Positions 47,403 through 55,884 of a stretch of 64,000 bases of DNA are shown here, one piece after another (within the stretch, counting starts at the first letter, position 1; every line of letters starts with the position of its first letter). Source of the DNA: Gordonia mangrovi (lineage in GTDB: Bacteria; Actinomycetota; Actinomycetes; Mycobacteriales; Mycobacteriaceae); the NCBI RefSeq assembly GCF_024734075.1, contig NZ_CP102850.1:1364001-1428000 (forward strand), read 5' to 3'. The position numbers were made by a program, and so were the translations under genes. The notes below the pieces were generated by a model. That model was not told where the DNA came from and did not search any database. It saw only the letters and a list, made by a program, of their open reading frames with translations.

Positions 47403-47915
47403 GTGGAATTCGATGTGACCATCGAGATCCCGAAGGGTAGCCGCAACAAGTACGAGGTCGATCACGAGACCGGCAAGGTCTACCTCGACCGCTACCTGTA
47501 CACATCGTTCGGCTACCCGGCCGATTACGGCTACATCGACGGCACCCTCGGTGAGGACGGCGATCCGCTGGACGCGCTGGTGCTGCTGCCCGAGTCGGTG
47601 TTCCCCGGCGTCATCGTCAAGTCCCGCGTGGTCGGCATGTACACCATGACCGACGAGGCCGGCGGCGACGACAAACTGCTGTGCGTGCCCGCCGACGACG
47701 TGCGCTGGGACCACATCCAGGACATCACCGACGTCAGCGAATACGAACTGGGCCCCATCTCCCACTTCTTCGAGCACTACAAGGACCTCGAACCGGGCAA
47801 GGAAGTCCAGCCCGGTGGTTGGGTCGGCAAGGCCGAGGCCGAGAAGGTCGCTCAGCAGGCCATCGATCGCCTGGCCGAGCACCCCGCCCACGCCAACGAG
47901 CCCTCTCGCGGCTGA
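47403..47915 (+). CDS. ppa: Inorganic pyrophosphatase
   Basis: A 170-residue family I soluble pyrophosphatase, like Rv3628 (162 residues). Signatures: [20 protein letters not shown] at the N-terminus, [20 protein letters not shown] with the metal-binding Asp residues, and [13 protein letters not shown]. The GTG start at 47403 has the strong ribosome site GGAGGA. Frame openness to 47388 is not used. It hydrolyses pyrophosphate from biosynthetic reactions; monocistronic. Confidence 0.93.
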   Translation: MEFDVTIEIPKGSRNKYEVDHETGKVYLDRYLYTSFGYPADYGYIDGTLGEDGDPLDALVLLPESVFPGVIVKSRVVGMYTMTDEAGGDDKLLCVPADDVRWDHIQDITDVSEYELGPISHFFEHYKDLEPGKEVQPGGWVGKAEAEKVAQQAIDRLAEHPAHANEPSRG

Positions 47916-48003
47916 CCGCCGCCTCATCTCCCAACGCCACCACCACCGGCGAGGTCACCTCGGGACCGGCCTCACGGCGGTCTGGGCGCGTTGCTTGGGT
48001 GAC

Positions 48004-49686
48004 TTACGAGGCGTCGGTCGCGCCGACGGGCCGGCCGGTGCGCAACGGCAGTTCCTTCCACGTCACCGTCCCGATGATCGCGAACGCCGCCATGATCGAC
48101 ACGGCCAGGAAGACGGTGTCCATCGAGTTGGCGAAGCCCACCTTGATCGGCCGGGCCAGTTCGTCGGGCAGCGCCTGGATCACCGACGTGTCGGACATGA
48201 CATCCGCGGAGGCCGACGCCTGACCGGGATTCTGTGACGCCGCGATCAGACCTTGGGCGAACTCCCGCGTCTGCGGGTTGTCGCTCTGCGCGGCTTGCGC
48301 CACCGCCGCCTGATATTCCGGCTGCGAGGCGGCCGAGCTCATCTCGTCGGCGATGTTCGGACCCATCAGGGAGAACAGCACCGAGAAGAACACCGCCACA
48401 CCCATGGTGCCGCCGATCTGGCGGAAGAAGGTCGCCGTGCCCGTGGACAGGCCCATGTCCTTGGGCGGCAGGATGTTCTGCATCGCCAGCATGACGGGCT
48501 GCATCAGGTTGCCGAGGCCGAAACCGATCAGGGCGGCGGTGAGCATCACCAGGTACAGCGGGGTGTCGACGCCGACGAGATGCATCAGGAACGCACCGAC
48601 GGTGATCAGCACCGACCCGATGATCGGGAAGATCTTGTACCGCCCGGTACGCGAGATCAGCTGGCCGGAGAGGATCGAGCCGGTCATCAGGCCGAGCACC
48701 ATCGGCAACATCTGCAGGCCGGCGACCATCGGACTCGATCCGCGCAGCACCTGGTAGTACTGCGGCAGCATCGAGATGCCACCGAACATCGCCGCACCCA
48801 CGATCACCGAGATGCCGATGCCCTGCGAGAAGATCGGGTTGCGGAACACCCGAAGCGGGATCAACGCCTCATCACCCATCCGGTGCTCGATCCAGATGAA
48901 CGCGGCGATGCCGACCACCCCGACCACGTAGCACAGCCAGGCCGCGCCCGAGGTCCAGCCCCATTCACGGCCCTGCTCGGCGACGATGAGCAGCGGCGCG
49001 ACGGCGACCGCCAGCGCGGTGGCACCCCAGTAGTCGGTGCGACCGCCCTCGCCCTTCTGCTGGTCGTAGTTGAGCACCTTGTAGATCAGCACCAACGCGG
49101 CGAGCCCGATCGGCACGTTGACCAGGAACACCCAGCGCCACCCGGTAACCCACAGGATTGACGACTGGCCGGCGAAGAGACCGCCGAGCACCGGGCCCAG
49201 GACGCTGGAGGTGCCGAACACGGCCAGGAAGTAGCCCTGGTACTTGGCACGTTCACGCGGCGGCACGATGTCACCGATGGTGGTCAACGCCAGCGTCATC
49301 AGACCACCGGCACCGAGCCCCTGGAAGGCGCGGAACGCCGCCAGTTCGTACATCGAGGTGGCCAGGCTGCACAGCAGCGACCCGACCACGAAGATCGAGA
49401 TGGCGACCATGAAGAACGGCTTGCGCCCGTACATGTCCGACAACTTGCCGTACAGCGGGGTGACGATGGTCGCGGTCACCAGGTAGGCGGTGGTCGCCCA
49501 CGCCTGCATGTCGTAGCCGTCGAGATCGTCGGCGATGGTCCGGATCGACGTCGACACGATCGTCTGGTCGAGTGCGGCGAGGAACATGGCGCTCATCAGG
49601 CCGGCGAGGACCGTCATGATCTGACGATGGCTCAACCCTGCCCCGGCGACGTCCTCGCGAGGCGCCGCGGCCATGGATTCTGTCAT
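48004..49686 (-). CDS. MFS drug exporter, DHA2 (EmrB/QacA) type
   Basis: A 560-residue, 14-span transporter. Motif A is LYGKLSDMYGRKP between spans 2 and 3; motif C-like GTSSVLGPVLGGLF marks a drug/proton antiporter. The long soluble loop near the C-terminus (about residues 445-510, NIADEMSSAASQPEYQAAVA and on) precedes the last span and is common in this subgroup. The ATG overlaps the stop of the marR gene by four bases, so regulator and pump are one operon. Substrates are not predictable. Confidence 0.88.
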   Translation of the reverse strand: MTESMAAAPREDVAGAGLSHRQIMTVLAGLMSAMFLAALDQTIVSTSIRTIADDLDGYDMQAWATTAYLVTATIVTPLYGKLSDMYGRKPFFMVAISIFVVGSLLCSLATSMYELAAFRAFQGLGAGGLMTLALTTIGDIVPPRERAKYQGYFLAVFGTSSVLGPVLGGLFAGQSSILWVTGWRWVFLVNVPIGLAALVLIYKVLNYDQQKGEGGRTDYWGATALAVAVAPLLIVAEQGREWGWTSGAAWLCYVVGVVGIAAFIWIEHRMGDEALIPLRVFRNPIFSQGIGISVIVGAAMFGGISMLPQYYQVLRGSSPMVAGLQMLPMVLGLMTGSILSGQLISRTGRYKIFPIIGSVLITVGAFLMHLVGVDTPLYLVMLTAALIGFGLGNLMQPVMLAMQNILPPKDMGLSTGTATFFRQIGGTMGVAVFFSVLFSLMGPNIADEMSSAASQPEYQAAVAQAAQSDNPQTREFAQGLIAASQNPGQASASADVMSDTSVIQALPDELARPIKVGFANSMDTVFLAVSIMAAFAIIGTVTWKELPLRTGRPVGATDAS

Positions 49687-50183
49687 TTCTGTCCTTTCCC
49701 AAGCGCATCAAGCGAGTCGGGCCCGGCCTTCGCGCACGGTGGTGCGATGACCGTCTCGGCGGCGTCGACAAACCTGCCGAGCAACCCGACCAGGGTCCGC
49801 AGCTCGTCGTCGCTCCAGTCCGACATGGCCTGGTCCATCGCCGTGCGGCGCACCGCCCGCATCGCCTCGACCCGGGCGCGTCCGTCGTCGGTGATCACCA
49901 GCTGGGTGGCACGCCCGTCGTCGGGGTCGGCTTCCCGGCGCACCAGCCCGAGATCGACCAGTTGGGCCACGTAGCGACTCACCGTCGAGGGGTCGGCATT
50001 GAGGTTCTCTGCCAGTTCCCGCGACCGCATCGGCTGGCGCGCGAGGTGGAACAGGGACTTGAACGCGGCCGACTCGACCTCGCCGTCACGCGTCTTGAAC
50101 GTGGTGTGCGTCGCACGGTCACGGATGCGGATGTAGCGGGCGAGAGTGTCGAACAGCTCGTCGAGAGCTCCTTGGTCGAGCAT
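49683..50183 (-). CDS. MarR-family repressor of the exporter operon
   Basis: A 166-residue MarR regulator with ESAAFKSLFHLARQPMRSRE, the recognition helix region ADPSTVSRYVAQLVDLGLVR and the wing READPDDGRATQLVITDDGR. ATG at 50183 follows GGGAGG; a GTG at 50186 is adjacent. It is co-transcribed with the exporter and probably represses its own promoter, which contains direct and inverted repeats. Ligands are likely to be exporter substrates. Confidence 0.85.
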   Translation of the reverse strand: MLDQGALDELFDTLARYIRIRDRATHTTFKTRDGEVESAAFKSLFHLARQPMRSRELAENLNADPSTVSRYVAQLVDLGLVRREADPDDGRATQLVITDDGRARVEAMRAVRRTAMDQAMSDWSDDELRTLVGLLGRFVDAAETVIAPPCAKAGPDSLDALGKGQK

Positions 50184-50243
50184 CACGCCTCCCGGTGGTC
50201 ACGTTTCGGGGCCGGACCCCTCGAGTTCTTTACTTTCTCTTTG

Positions 50244-50292
50244 CAATTAGTTGCTGGCAACAATTAGTTGCCGAGTGCAAGTATGCACTCGG
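50244..50292. promoter_or_regulatory. Repeat-rich control region between marR-exporter and allantoicase
   Basis: CAATTAGTTGC occurs at 50244-50254 and again at 50261-50271. Between them GTTGCTGGCAAC (50250-50261) is palindromic. Directly after, CCGAGTGCA (50271-50279) and TGCACTCGG (50284-50292) form a perfect 9-base inverted repeat with a 4-base loop. These are good candidates for MarR operators controlling the divergent genes. Confidence 0.6.
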
Positions 50293-50331
50293 ATTAGTGG
50301 GAAGGCAAACTCTTACCTACGATCAGACAAC

Positions 50332-51366
50332 GTGACCCCTCAGCCGCCACCCTCATCGGGCAATCGTCCGCATTTCACCTCGATGCCCGATCTCGCACTC
50401 CGCGATCTCGGTGGCGCGGTGGTCTGGACCAACGACGACCTGTTCGCCGAGGCGCAGAACCTCATCAAGACGCCGCCGGCGCAGTATCAGCCCGCCACCT
50501 TCGGCCACAAGGGCCAGGTGTACGACGGCTGGGAGACCCGTCGTCGTCGGCAGAGCGGCGTCGACCAGGCGATCGTGCGGCTCGGCGCGCCCGGCGTGGT
50601 GTACGGCGTGGTGGTCGACACGTCGTGGTTCAAGGGCAACTATCCCCCGCACATCTCGGTGGAGGCGGCGGCCGTGGAGGGCGTCGTCTCGGTCGATCAA
50701 CTGCTCAACGACGTGGAGTGGGTCCCGATCGTCGACAAGACCCCTGCCGAGGGCGATACCCGCAACCCCTTCAAGGTCGATGCGAAGAACCGGTTCACCC
50801 ACGCGCGGCTGACGATGCACCCCGACGGCGGCGTGGCCCGATTCCGGGTCCACGGTCGTGGCGTGCCCAATCCGCATTTCTTCCGGTACGGGCACTTCGA
50901 CCTCGCCGCGTTGGAGAACGGTGGCCTGATCACGGCCTGCTCCAACATGTTCTACAGCTCACCCAACAATCTGCTGATGCCCGGTCGGGCCCGGCACATG
51001 GGCGAGGGCTGGGAGACCTCCCGGCGCCGCGACGACGGCAACGACTGGGTCCAGGTCCGGCTCGCCGGGCGTGGCAACGTCAACCTCGTCGAGCTCGACA
51101 CCAGCTACTTCCTGGGCAACGCGCCGGGTGCCGCCACGGTCCGCGGCCGCGACGGTGAGAACGGCGAGTGGTTCGAGGTCCTGCCCCGCACCGAGTTGCA
51201 GCCCGACACCCGCCACCGCTTCGTCATCGACCTCGACCGTCCGATGACCGAGGCGCGCATGGACATCTATCCCGACGGCGGCATGGCCCGGTTCAAGCTG
51301 TACGGCACGTTGACCGACGATGCGGAGGCCGAACTCATCGAGCAGTGGGAGCGCGGCGAGGCCTGA
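50332..51366 (+). CDS. alc: Allantoicase
   Basis: A 344-residue protein with two tandem homologous halves of the allantoicase fold (beta-sandwich). DGWETRRRRQSGVDQAIVRL near residue 65 is repeated as EGWETSRRRDDGNDWVQVRL near residue 225, each ending in a MHPDGG or IYPDGG motif and ARFRVHG/ARFKLYG. It hydrolyses allantoate to ureidoglycolate and urea in purine catabolism. No ribosome site precedes the GTG; TACGAT ends 8 bases upstream, suggesting a leaderless transcript. No other allantoin genes are in the window. Confidence 0.88.
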   Translation: MTPQPPPSSGNRPHFTSMPDLALRDLGGAVVWTNDDLFAEAQNLIKTPPAQYQPATFGHKGQVYDGWETRRRRQSGVDQAIVRLGAPGVVYGVVVDTSWFKGNYPPHISVEAAAVEGVVSVDQLLNDVEWVPIVDKTPAEGDTRNPFKVDAKNRFTHARLTMHPDGGVARFRVHGRGVPNPHFFRYGHFDLAALENGGLITACSNMFYSSPNNLLMPGRARHMGEGWETSRRRDDGNDWVQVRLAGRGNVNLVELDTSYFLGNAPGAATVRGRDGENGEWFEVLPRTELQPDTRHRFVIDLDRPMTEARMDIYPDGGMARFKLYGTLTDDAEAELIEQWERGEA

Positions 51367-51525
51367 GCTTCGCGCGCACCAATCGCGCATCCGCGCATGT
51401 CCCGACGTGCGCGGATGCGGGCTCGCTGCGCGGATGCCGCGGGCCGCGGCACCGACGACCCCGGCCACGTCGATTTCGGATCGGCGTGCGCAAAGCACGC
51501 CGCGCCGCGCCGGTACCGTGAGGTC

Positions 51526-52620
51526 ATGTCCACATCCGACGGCGACGTGTTCGTGCTGTCCCGGCCGCACGGCACCGTCCGTGGCCGCGGTGTTCGACGC
51601 GCCTTTGCCGACGCCGCTGCGGCCCGGGCCGCTTTGTCCACGGGCGCGGCGCGGGCCATCACCGGGGCGATTCCCTTCGATCCGGCCGATGCGGCGGCGT
51701 TGGTGGAACCGGGGTTGCTGGAGTTCGACGACGCGCCGCTCACGCCGACACCGCCGACTCCGCGTCAGGTCGTGTCGATGACGACGCACCCGGATCCACG
51801 GACCCACCGCGACCGGGTGGTGGCGGCCATCAAACAGATCGCCGACGGCGTGGTCGACAAGGTGGTGCTCGCCCGAGCCGTCGACATCGTGGTGCGACCG
51901 GGCGTCGAGATCACCGAGTTGTTGGGTGCATTGGCCGGCGGCAACGTCGACCGCAATGCCTTCGCCGTGGATGTGGGAGCGGTGACCGGCGACGCCTCGT
52001 GGTTGCTCGGGTCGAGTCCGGAAGTGTTGCTGCGCAAGCAGGGTCGTGTAGTCACCTGCAGTCCGTACGCCGGTTCGGCGCGCCGATCCGACGACCCCGC
52101 GGCGGACCGGGCGGCCGCCGAGGCGCTCGCGTCGTCGTCGAAAGACCTCGCCGAGCACCGATTCGTCGTCGATTACCTCCGCGACCGGCTCGCCCCGTTG
52201 AGTTCGGATCTGGATGCACCGTCGACCCCAGAGGTCCGCTCCACCGGCGAGATCTGGCATCTGGCGACGCCGATCCGCGCCACGCTGCGTGATCCGTCGG
52301 TCACCGCGCTGGATCTTGCGGCGTTGCTGAGTCCCACCCCGGCGGTCTGCGGCACACCGAGTGATGTTGCCGCCGAGTTGATCCGCGACGTCGAGGAGCC
52401 GCGCCGACTGTACGGTGGTGCGGTCGGCTGGTGTGACGCCGCCGGCGACGGCGAGTGGATGGTCACCATCCGCTGCCTACGGCTGGCCGCGGACCGAGAG
52501 AGCCTGCGCACCTGGGCCGGCGGCGGTATCGTCGCCCAGTCCGATCCGCAGGACGAACTCGACGAGACCACCGCCAAACTCGCCACCGTCCTGAACGCCC
52601 TCGGGGTGGAGCATGCCTGA
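51526..52620 (+). CDS. Isochorismate synthase
   Basis: A 364-residue chorismate-utilising enzyme. Recognisable are VVDKVVLARAVDIVV, the SPEVLLRK strand, STGEIWHLATPIRATL with catalytic Glu/His, PTPAVCGTPSDVAAELI, and GGAVGWCDAAGDGEWMVTIR near the C-terminus. It makes isochorismate for menaquinone or for a salicylate/catechol siderophore. Neither the men cluster nor siderophore synthetase genes are nearby, so the branch is open. ATG at 51526 follows GTGAGG. The end overlaps the next gene by 8 bases. Confidence 0.83.
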   Translation: MSTSDGDVFVLSRPHGTVRGRGVRRAFADAAAARAALSTGAARAITGAIPFDPADAAALVEPGLLEFDDAPLTPTPPTPRQVVSMTTHPDPRTHRDRVVAAIKQIADGVVDKVVLARAVDIVVRPGVEITELLGALAGGNVDRNAFAVDVGAVTGDASWLLGSSPEVLLRKQGRVVTCSPYAGSARRSDDPAADRAAAEALASSSKDLAEHRFVVDYLRDRLAPLSSDLDAPSTPEVRSTGEIWHLATPIRATLRDPSVTALDLAALLSPTPAVCGTPSDVAAELIRDVEEPRRLYGGAVGWCDAAGDGEWMVTIRCLRLAADRESLRTWAGGGIVAQSDPQDELDETTAKLATVLNALGVEHA

Positions 52621-53569
52621 CGACTTCCTGATCGCCCACAACCCCGAGGAAGGCTCCTCACTGCCCTATCTGGTGCGAATCCCGCTGGGCGCCAACGGCG
52701 TGATCCTCAAAGTACGAGACACCTGGCCGCGCACCAGCAAGATCTACTGCCACCGCGCCGAGGAGTGGCCCACCGACGCCGACATCGTGGACCGCCTTCC
52801 GGTGCGTACGGTGTCGCAGCGCGGCGCCGCCATCGATTTGGTGCTGGAGCGGGGCCGGGAGAACCGCTCCCAGTTCGTGCTGACCCGGGCGCGGGGCCGG
52901 GAGATGATCTTCTGGCAATCCCGGCGCACCACCAAGCAGGCCCGCCCCAACGTCACGCTGCCCACCGCCCGCGCGCACGGGCAGATACTCGAGATCGTCG
53001 TCGACAGCGGTGAACGGTATGCCTACCGTTTCGGCCACCAGCAGACGACGACCACCCGGCGCAAGCTCCCCGCCGGAGACTACGCGGTGACCGACGGGGA
53101 CACCGTGATCGGTGCGGTGGAGCGCAAATCCATCGATGACCTCAGCGCCGGTCTGACGTCGGGCAAGCTGACCTACCAACTCTCCGATCTCGCCGGTCTG
53201 CATCGGGCCGCCGTGGTGGTCGAGGCGTCCTACAGCGCGGTGTTCAAGCGCGAGTACGTCTCCGGCACGACGCTGGCAGAGGCACTCGCCGAAGCGCAGG
53301 TCCGCTTCCCGCGCGTACCGATCGTGTTCTGCGACAACCGAAAGCTGGCCGAGGAGTGGACCTACCGCTGGCTCGGGGCCGCCCTGCACGAGTGGCGACT
53401 GTCCACGCGCACCGACGTCGTGGTCGCCGACCTGGCCGGACCGTCGGCGTCGCCCGCCGAGATCCGCGCGTGGGCGGCCGGACGGGGCATCGACGTGCCC
53501 GCGAAGGGACGTATCCCCGCGCGGGTGCGGGCGGCGTGGGAGCGGCGCAACGACCGACCGGAGGGGTGA
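52613..53569 (+). CDS. ERCC4-type nuclease with C-terminal Lsr2-like DNA-binding domain
   Basis: A 318-residue protein. The ERCC4/XPF nuclease core has VVDSGERYAYRFG near residue 130 and the signature GDYAVTDGDTVIGAVERK followed by SIDD near residue 170 (GDX(n)ERKX3D). The last 40 or so residues, PAEIRAWAAGRGIDVPAKGR and IPARVRAAWE, closely resemble the C-terminal domain of Lsr2, with KGR in place of RGR. The N-terminal 120 residues are of unknown fold. The 8-base overlap with the isochorismate synthase gene suggests co-translation, although no functional link is obvious. Confidence 0.75.
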   Translation: MPDDFLIAHNPEEGSSLPYLVRIPLGANGVILKVRDTWPRTSKIYCHRAEEWPTDADIVDRLPVRTVSQRGAAIDLVLERGRENRSQFVLTRARGREMIFWQSRRTTKQARPNVTLPTARAHGQILEIVVDSGERYAYRFGHQQTTTTRRKLPAGDYAVTDGDTVIGAVERKSIDDLSAGLTSGKLTYQLSDLAGLHRAAVVVEASYSAVFKREYVSGTTLAEALAEAQVRFPRVPIVFCDNRKLAEEWTYRWLGAALHEWRLSTRTDVVVADLAGPSASPAEIRAWAAGRGIDVPAKGRIPARVRAAWERRNDRPEG

Positions 53570-53582
53570 GCGGAGCGACCGA

Positions 53583-53651
53583 CCTCGATACGTCGACCAG
53601 CGGTTGGGCTGACTTTCCGGCGCGGGACACTAGCCGAGGGCCGTATCGAGA
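53583..53651. repeat. Diverged copy of dispersed intergenic repeat
   Basis: CCTCGATACG (53583-53592), GTCGACCAGCGG and CGTATCGAGA (53642-53651) are the landmarks of the 29099 element, here arranged as an inverted repeat with about 49 bases between the ends. It lies between the convergent nuclease and metZ genes and may assist termination. Confidence 0.5.
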
Positions 53652-53668
53652 TCAGCCCGCCGACTGTC

Positions 53669-54868
53669 TTACCCCAGCGCCCGATCCAAATCCGCGAGCA
53701 GGTCGTCGACGCCCTCGAGCCCCACCGACAGCCGCACGACGGAGTCGGTGACGCCGATGGCGGCGCGACCCTCCGGCCCCATCGCGCGATGAGTGGTGGT
53801 GGCGGGGTGGGTGATCAGCGACTTCGAATCACCGAGATTGTTGGAGATGTCGATGACCTGCAGACCGTTGAGCACCTCGAAGGCCCGCTTCTTTCCCGCC
53901 ACACCGTCGCGGTCGGCGATCTCGAAGGTCACCACGGTGCCGCCGCCCGACATCTGCGCCTTGGCGAGTTCGTACTGCGGATGAGACTGCAGGAAGGGAT
54001 ATTTGACCCACGCAACTCGCGGGTCGGCCTCCAGGAACTCGGCGATCCGCAACGCCGACGACACCGCGGCGTCCAACCGCAACCGCATCGTCTCGAGGCC
54101 CTTGAGCATCGTCCACGCGTTGAACGGACTCAGCGCCGGACCGGTGTGGCGCATCAGGGTCTGCACCGGGCCGTCGATGAACTCCTTCTCGCCGAGCACC
54201 GCACCACCCATCACGCGGCCCTGGCCATCGATGTGCTTGGTGCCGGAGTAGACGATGACGTCGGCGCCCATGTCGAGTCCGCGCTGCAGCAGCGGAGTGG
54301 CGAACACGTTGTCCAGCACCACTTTCGCGCCGGCGGCATGCGCCATCTCGGTCACCGCGGCAACGTCGACCAGCGTCTGCATCGGATTCGACGGGGTTTC
54401 GAAAAACACCGCCGTGGTCGGCGTCGACAGCGCGTCGCGCCACTGGTCGAGGTCCTCGCCGTCGACGAACACGGTCTCCACACCCCAGCGGGGCAGGATC
54501 TCGTTGCACACCACGAAGCAGGAGCCGAACAGGCTGCGCGCGGCCACCAACCGGTCGCCGGCCTTCAGCAGCGCCCCGAGCGCGACGAACACCGCGGCCA
54601 TCCCGCTGGCGGTGGCGAAACAAGCTTGCGCACCTTCGATCTGACGCAACCGCTCCTGGAACATCTCGACCGTGGGGTTGCCGTAACGGGAGTAGACGAA
54701 GCGCTCGTCCTCGCCGGTGAAGGCGCGTTCGGCGGCCTCGGCGGAGTCGTAGACGTAGCCGCTGGTCAGATAGAGGGCCTCGGAGGTCTCGAAGAATCCG
54801 GACCGGTCCAACCCGGCCCGCACGGCCAGCGTGTCGGCCGAGACACCTTCGGGTAGTTGCTTGCTCAC
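53669..54868 (-). CDS. metZ: O-succinylhomoserine sulfhydrylase
   Basis: A 399-residue PLP enzyme of the Cys/Met metabolism family, matching Rv0391. The PLP lysine is in VIVYSGTKHIDGQGRVMGG, with SRYGNPTVEMFQERL, ATASGMAAVFVALGALLKAG and VVLDNVFATPLLQRGLD. It makes homocysteine from activated homoserine and sulfide. The GTG at 54868 overlaps the stop of the rhodanese gene (GTGA). A rhodanese-metZ pair also occurs in M. tuberculosis (Rv0390-Rv0391), suggesting the rhodanese supplies or channels sulfur. Confidence 0.87.
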   Translation of the reverse strand: MSKQLPEGVSADTLAVRAGLDRSGFFETSEALYLTSGYVYDSAEAAERAFTGEDERFVYSRYGNPTVEMFQERLRQIEGAQACFATASGMAAVFVALGALLKAGDRLVAARSLFGSCFVVCNEILPRWGVETVFVDGEDLDQWRDALSTPTTAVFFETPSNPMQTLVDVAAVTEMAHAAGAKVVLDNVFATPLLQRGLDMGADVIVYSGTKHIDGQGRVMGGAVLGEKEFIDGPVQTLMRHTGPALSPFNAWTMLKGLETMRLRLDAAVSSALRIAEFLEADPRVAWVKYPFLQSHPQYELAKAQMSGGGTVVTFEIADRDGVAGKKRAFEVLNGLQVIDISNNLGDSKSLITHPATTTHRAMGPEGRAAIGVTDSVVRLSVGLEGVDDLLADLDRALG

Positions 54869-55278
54869 GATTGCCGCCAGGGCAGGTTCTGCGCGCGCCA
54901 GCCGGCGCCACCGCGATGGTCGTCGGCGTCGAGCCCACCCTCGAAGCCGTCGAGCATGTTGTATGCCTTCGCGACCCCGTCCGCGGTCGCGGCCTCCGCG
55001 GCCCCGATGGACCGATGTCCGGAACGGCAGATGAAGATCACCTCGTCGTCGTCGGCTATCCCGGCGTCGCGCAACTCGGCGACGAACGCGTCGTTGTGCC
55101 GCCCGTCCGGGAAGCGGTTCCACTCGATGAACACCGCCTTCTTCCCGATCACCTCGAGATCCGGCACCCCGACGAACGCCCACTCGGCCTGGGTGCGGCA
55201 GTCCACCAGCACCGTTTTGGGGTCGTTCTCCAGCTTCTCCCACGCCTCCAGTGGCGTGAGGTCACCCGCATAGCTCAC
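54865..55278 (-). CDS. Rhodanese-like sulfurtransferase
   Basis: A 137-residue single-domain rhodanese. The active-site loop FICRSGHRSIGAAEAAT has the catalytic Cys and the Arg of the CRxGxRS pattern. VLVDCRTQAEWAFVGVPDL is the CH2A-like motif. GTG at 55278 overlaps the stop of the upstream membrane protein gene, and its own stop overlaps metZ, so three genes form one operon. In contrast to the rhodanese-like gene at 31090 this one keeps the nucleophile. Confidence 0.82.
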   Translation of the reverse strand: MSYAGDLTPLEAWEKLENDPKTVLVDCRTQAEWAFVGVPDLEVIGKKAVFIEWNRFPDGRHNDAFVAELRDAGIADDDEVIFICRSGHRSIGAAEAATADGVAKAYNMLDGFEGGLDADDHRGGAGWRAQNLPWRQS

Positions 55279-55781
55279 GACGTACACACCTTCCAGTCCC
55301 CGTCTTCTCGCACCACGACCACATCCGTGACCTGCTCTGAGTCGGGCGTCTCGTCGAAATGCCAATGTACCTGCGCGGTCGCCCGGTCACCGTTCACGTC
55401 GATCTCGCTGATCTCCGGGATGACGATCTGCCCGTTCTCCTCGAACGACACCCGGTTCTGCTCGACGAAAGTGTCCTCGTCCGGAAAGCTGTCCGACGCC
55501 AGTTCCGCAGCACAGGTGGCCTCGCGGTAACGCGTGTAGTCCAGCTCGTTGCGCGCCGTGTACACATCGTTGACGGCGTGCTGGATATGCGCCTCGGTAC
55601 TCATCCGATCGTCGGCCGGGCGGATCAGATAGGAGATGCTGATGCCGACTGCGGCGACCACGACGAGGCCCAACGCGACCAGAAACGGCCACGCGGCCTT
55701 CCAGGACGGTGCGGGCGTCATCTGGTCGTCGGAACGCCCACCGGACTCCGAACGACCCTGATCATCCGCACGCTTGGCCAT
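55275..55781 (-). CDS. Membrane-anchored NTF2-like protein
   Basis: A 168-residue protein with one N-terminal membrane span (about residues 33-52, FLVALGLVVVAAVGISISYL) after a polar cytoplasmic leader. An extracytoplasmic domain with alternating strands follows (VNDVYTARNELDYTRYREAT, then GDRATAQVHWHFDETPDS). This looks like the DUF4878/lumazine-binding-like NTF2 group. Two Cys (about residues 90 and 166) may form a disulfide. It heads the operon with rhodanese and metZ. The function is unknown. Confidence 0.65.
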   Translation of the reverse strand: MAKRADDQGRSESGGRSDDQMTPAPSWKAAWPFLVALGLVVVAAVGISISYLIRPADDRMSTEAHIQHAVNDVYTARNELDYTRYREATCAAELASDSFPDEDTFVEQNRVSFEENGQIVIPEISEIDVNGDRATAQVHWHFDETPDSEQVTDVVVVREDGDWKVCTS

Positions 55782-55843
55782 GGCGCGCAGTCTATCGACC
55801 GTCGTCAGGCCCCCTGGCCGGGGCACCGACCCGCAGGCTGTGG

Positions 55844-55862
55844 TTAGGGTAGCTTTACCAAC
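55844..55862. promoter_or_regulatory. IdeR-like iron box before the siderophore-binding lipoprotein
   Basis: TTAGGGTAGCTTTACCAAC matches 13 of 19 IdeR consensus bases. It ends 22 bases before the lipoprotein ATG, overlapping the probable promoter. The function of the downstream gene supports iron control. Confidence 0.5.
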
Positions 55863-55884
55863 CCACCGCTGCCCGGAGGCCCTC

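Noticed and set aside
54869-55300. S-adenosylmethionine riboswitch upstream of metZ
   Set aside because: metZ starts inside the end of the rhodanese gene with a four-base overlap, leaving no room for a leader; none was seen upstream of the first operon gene either.
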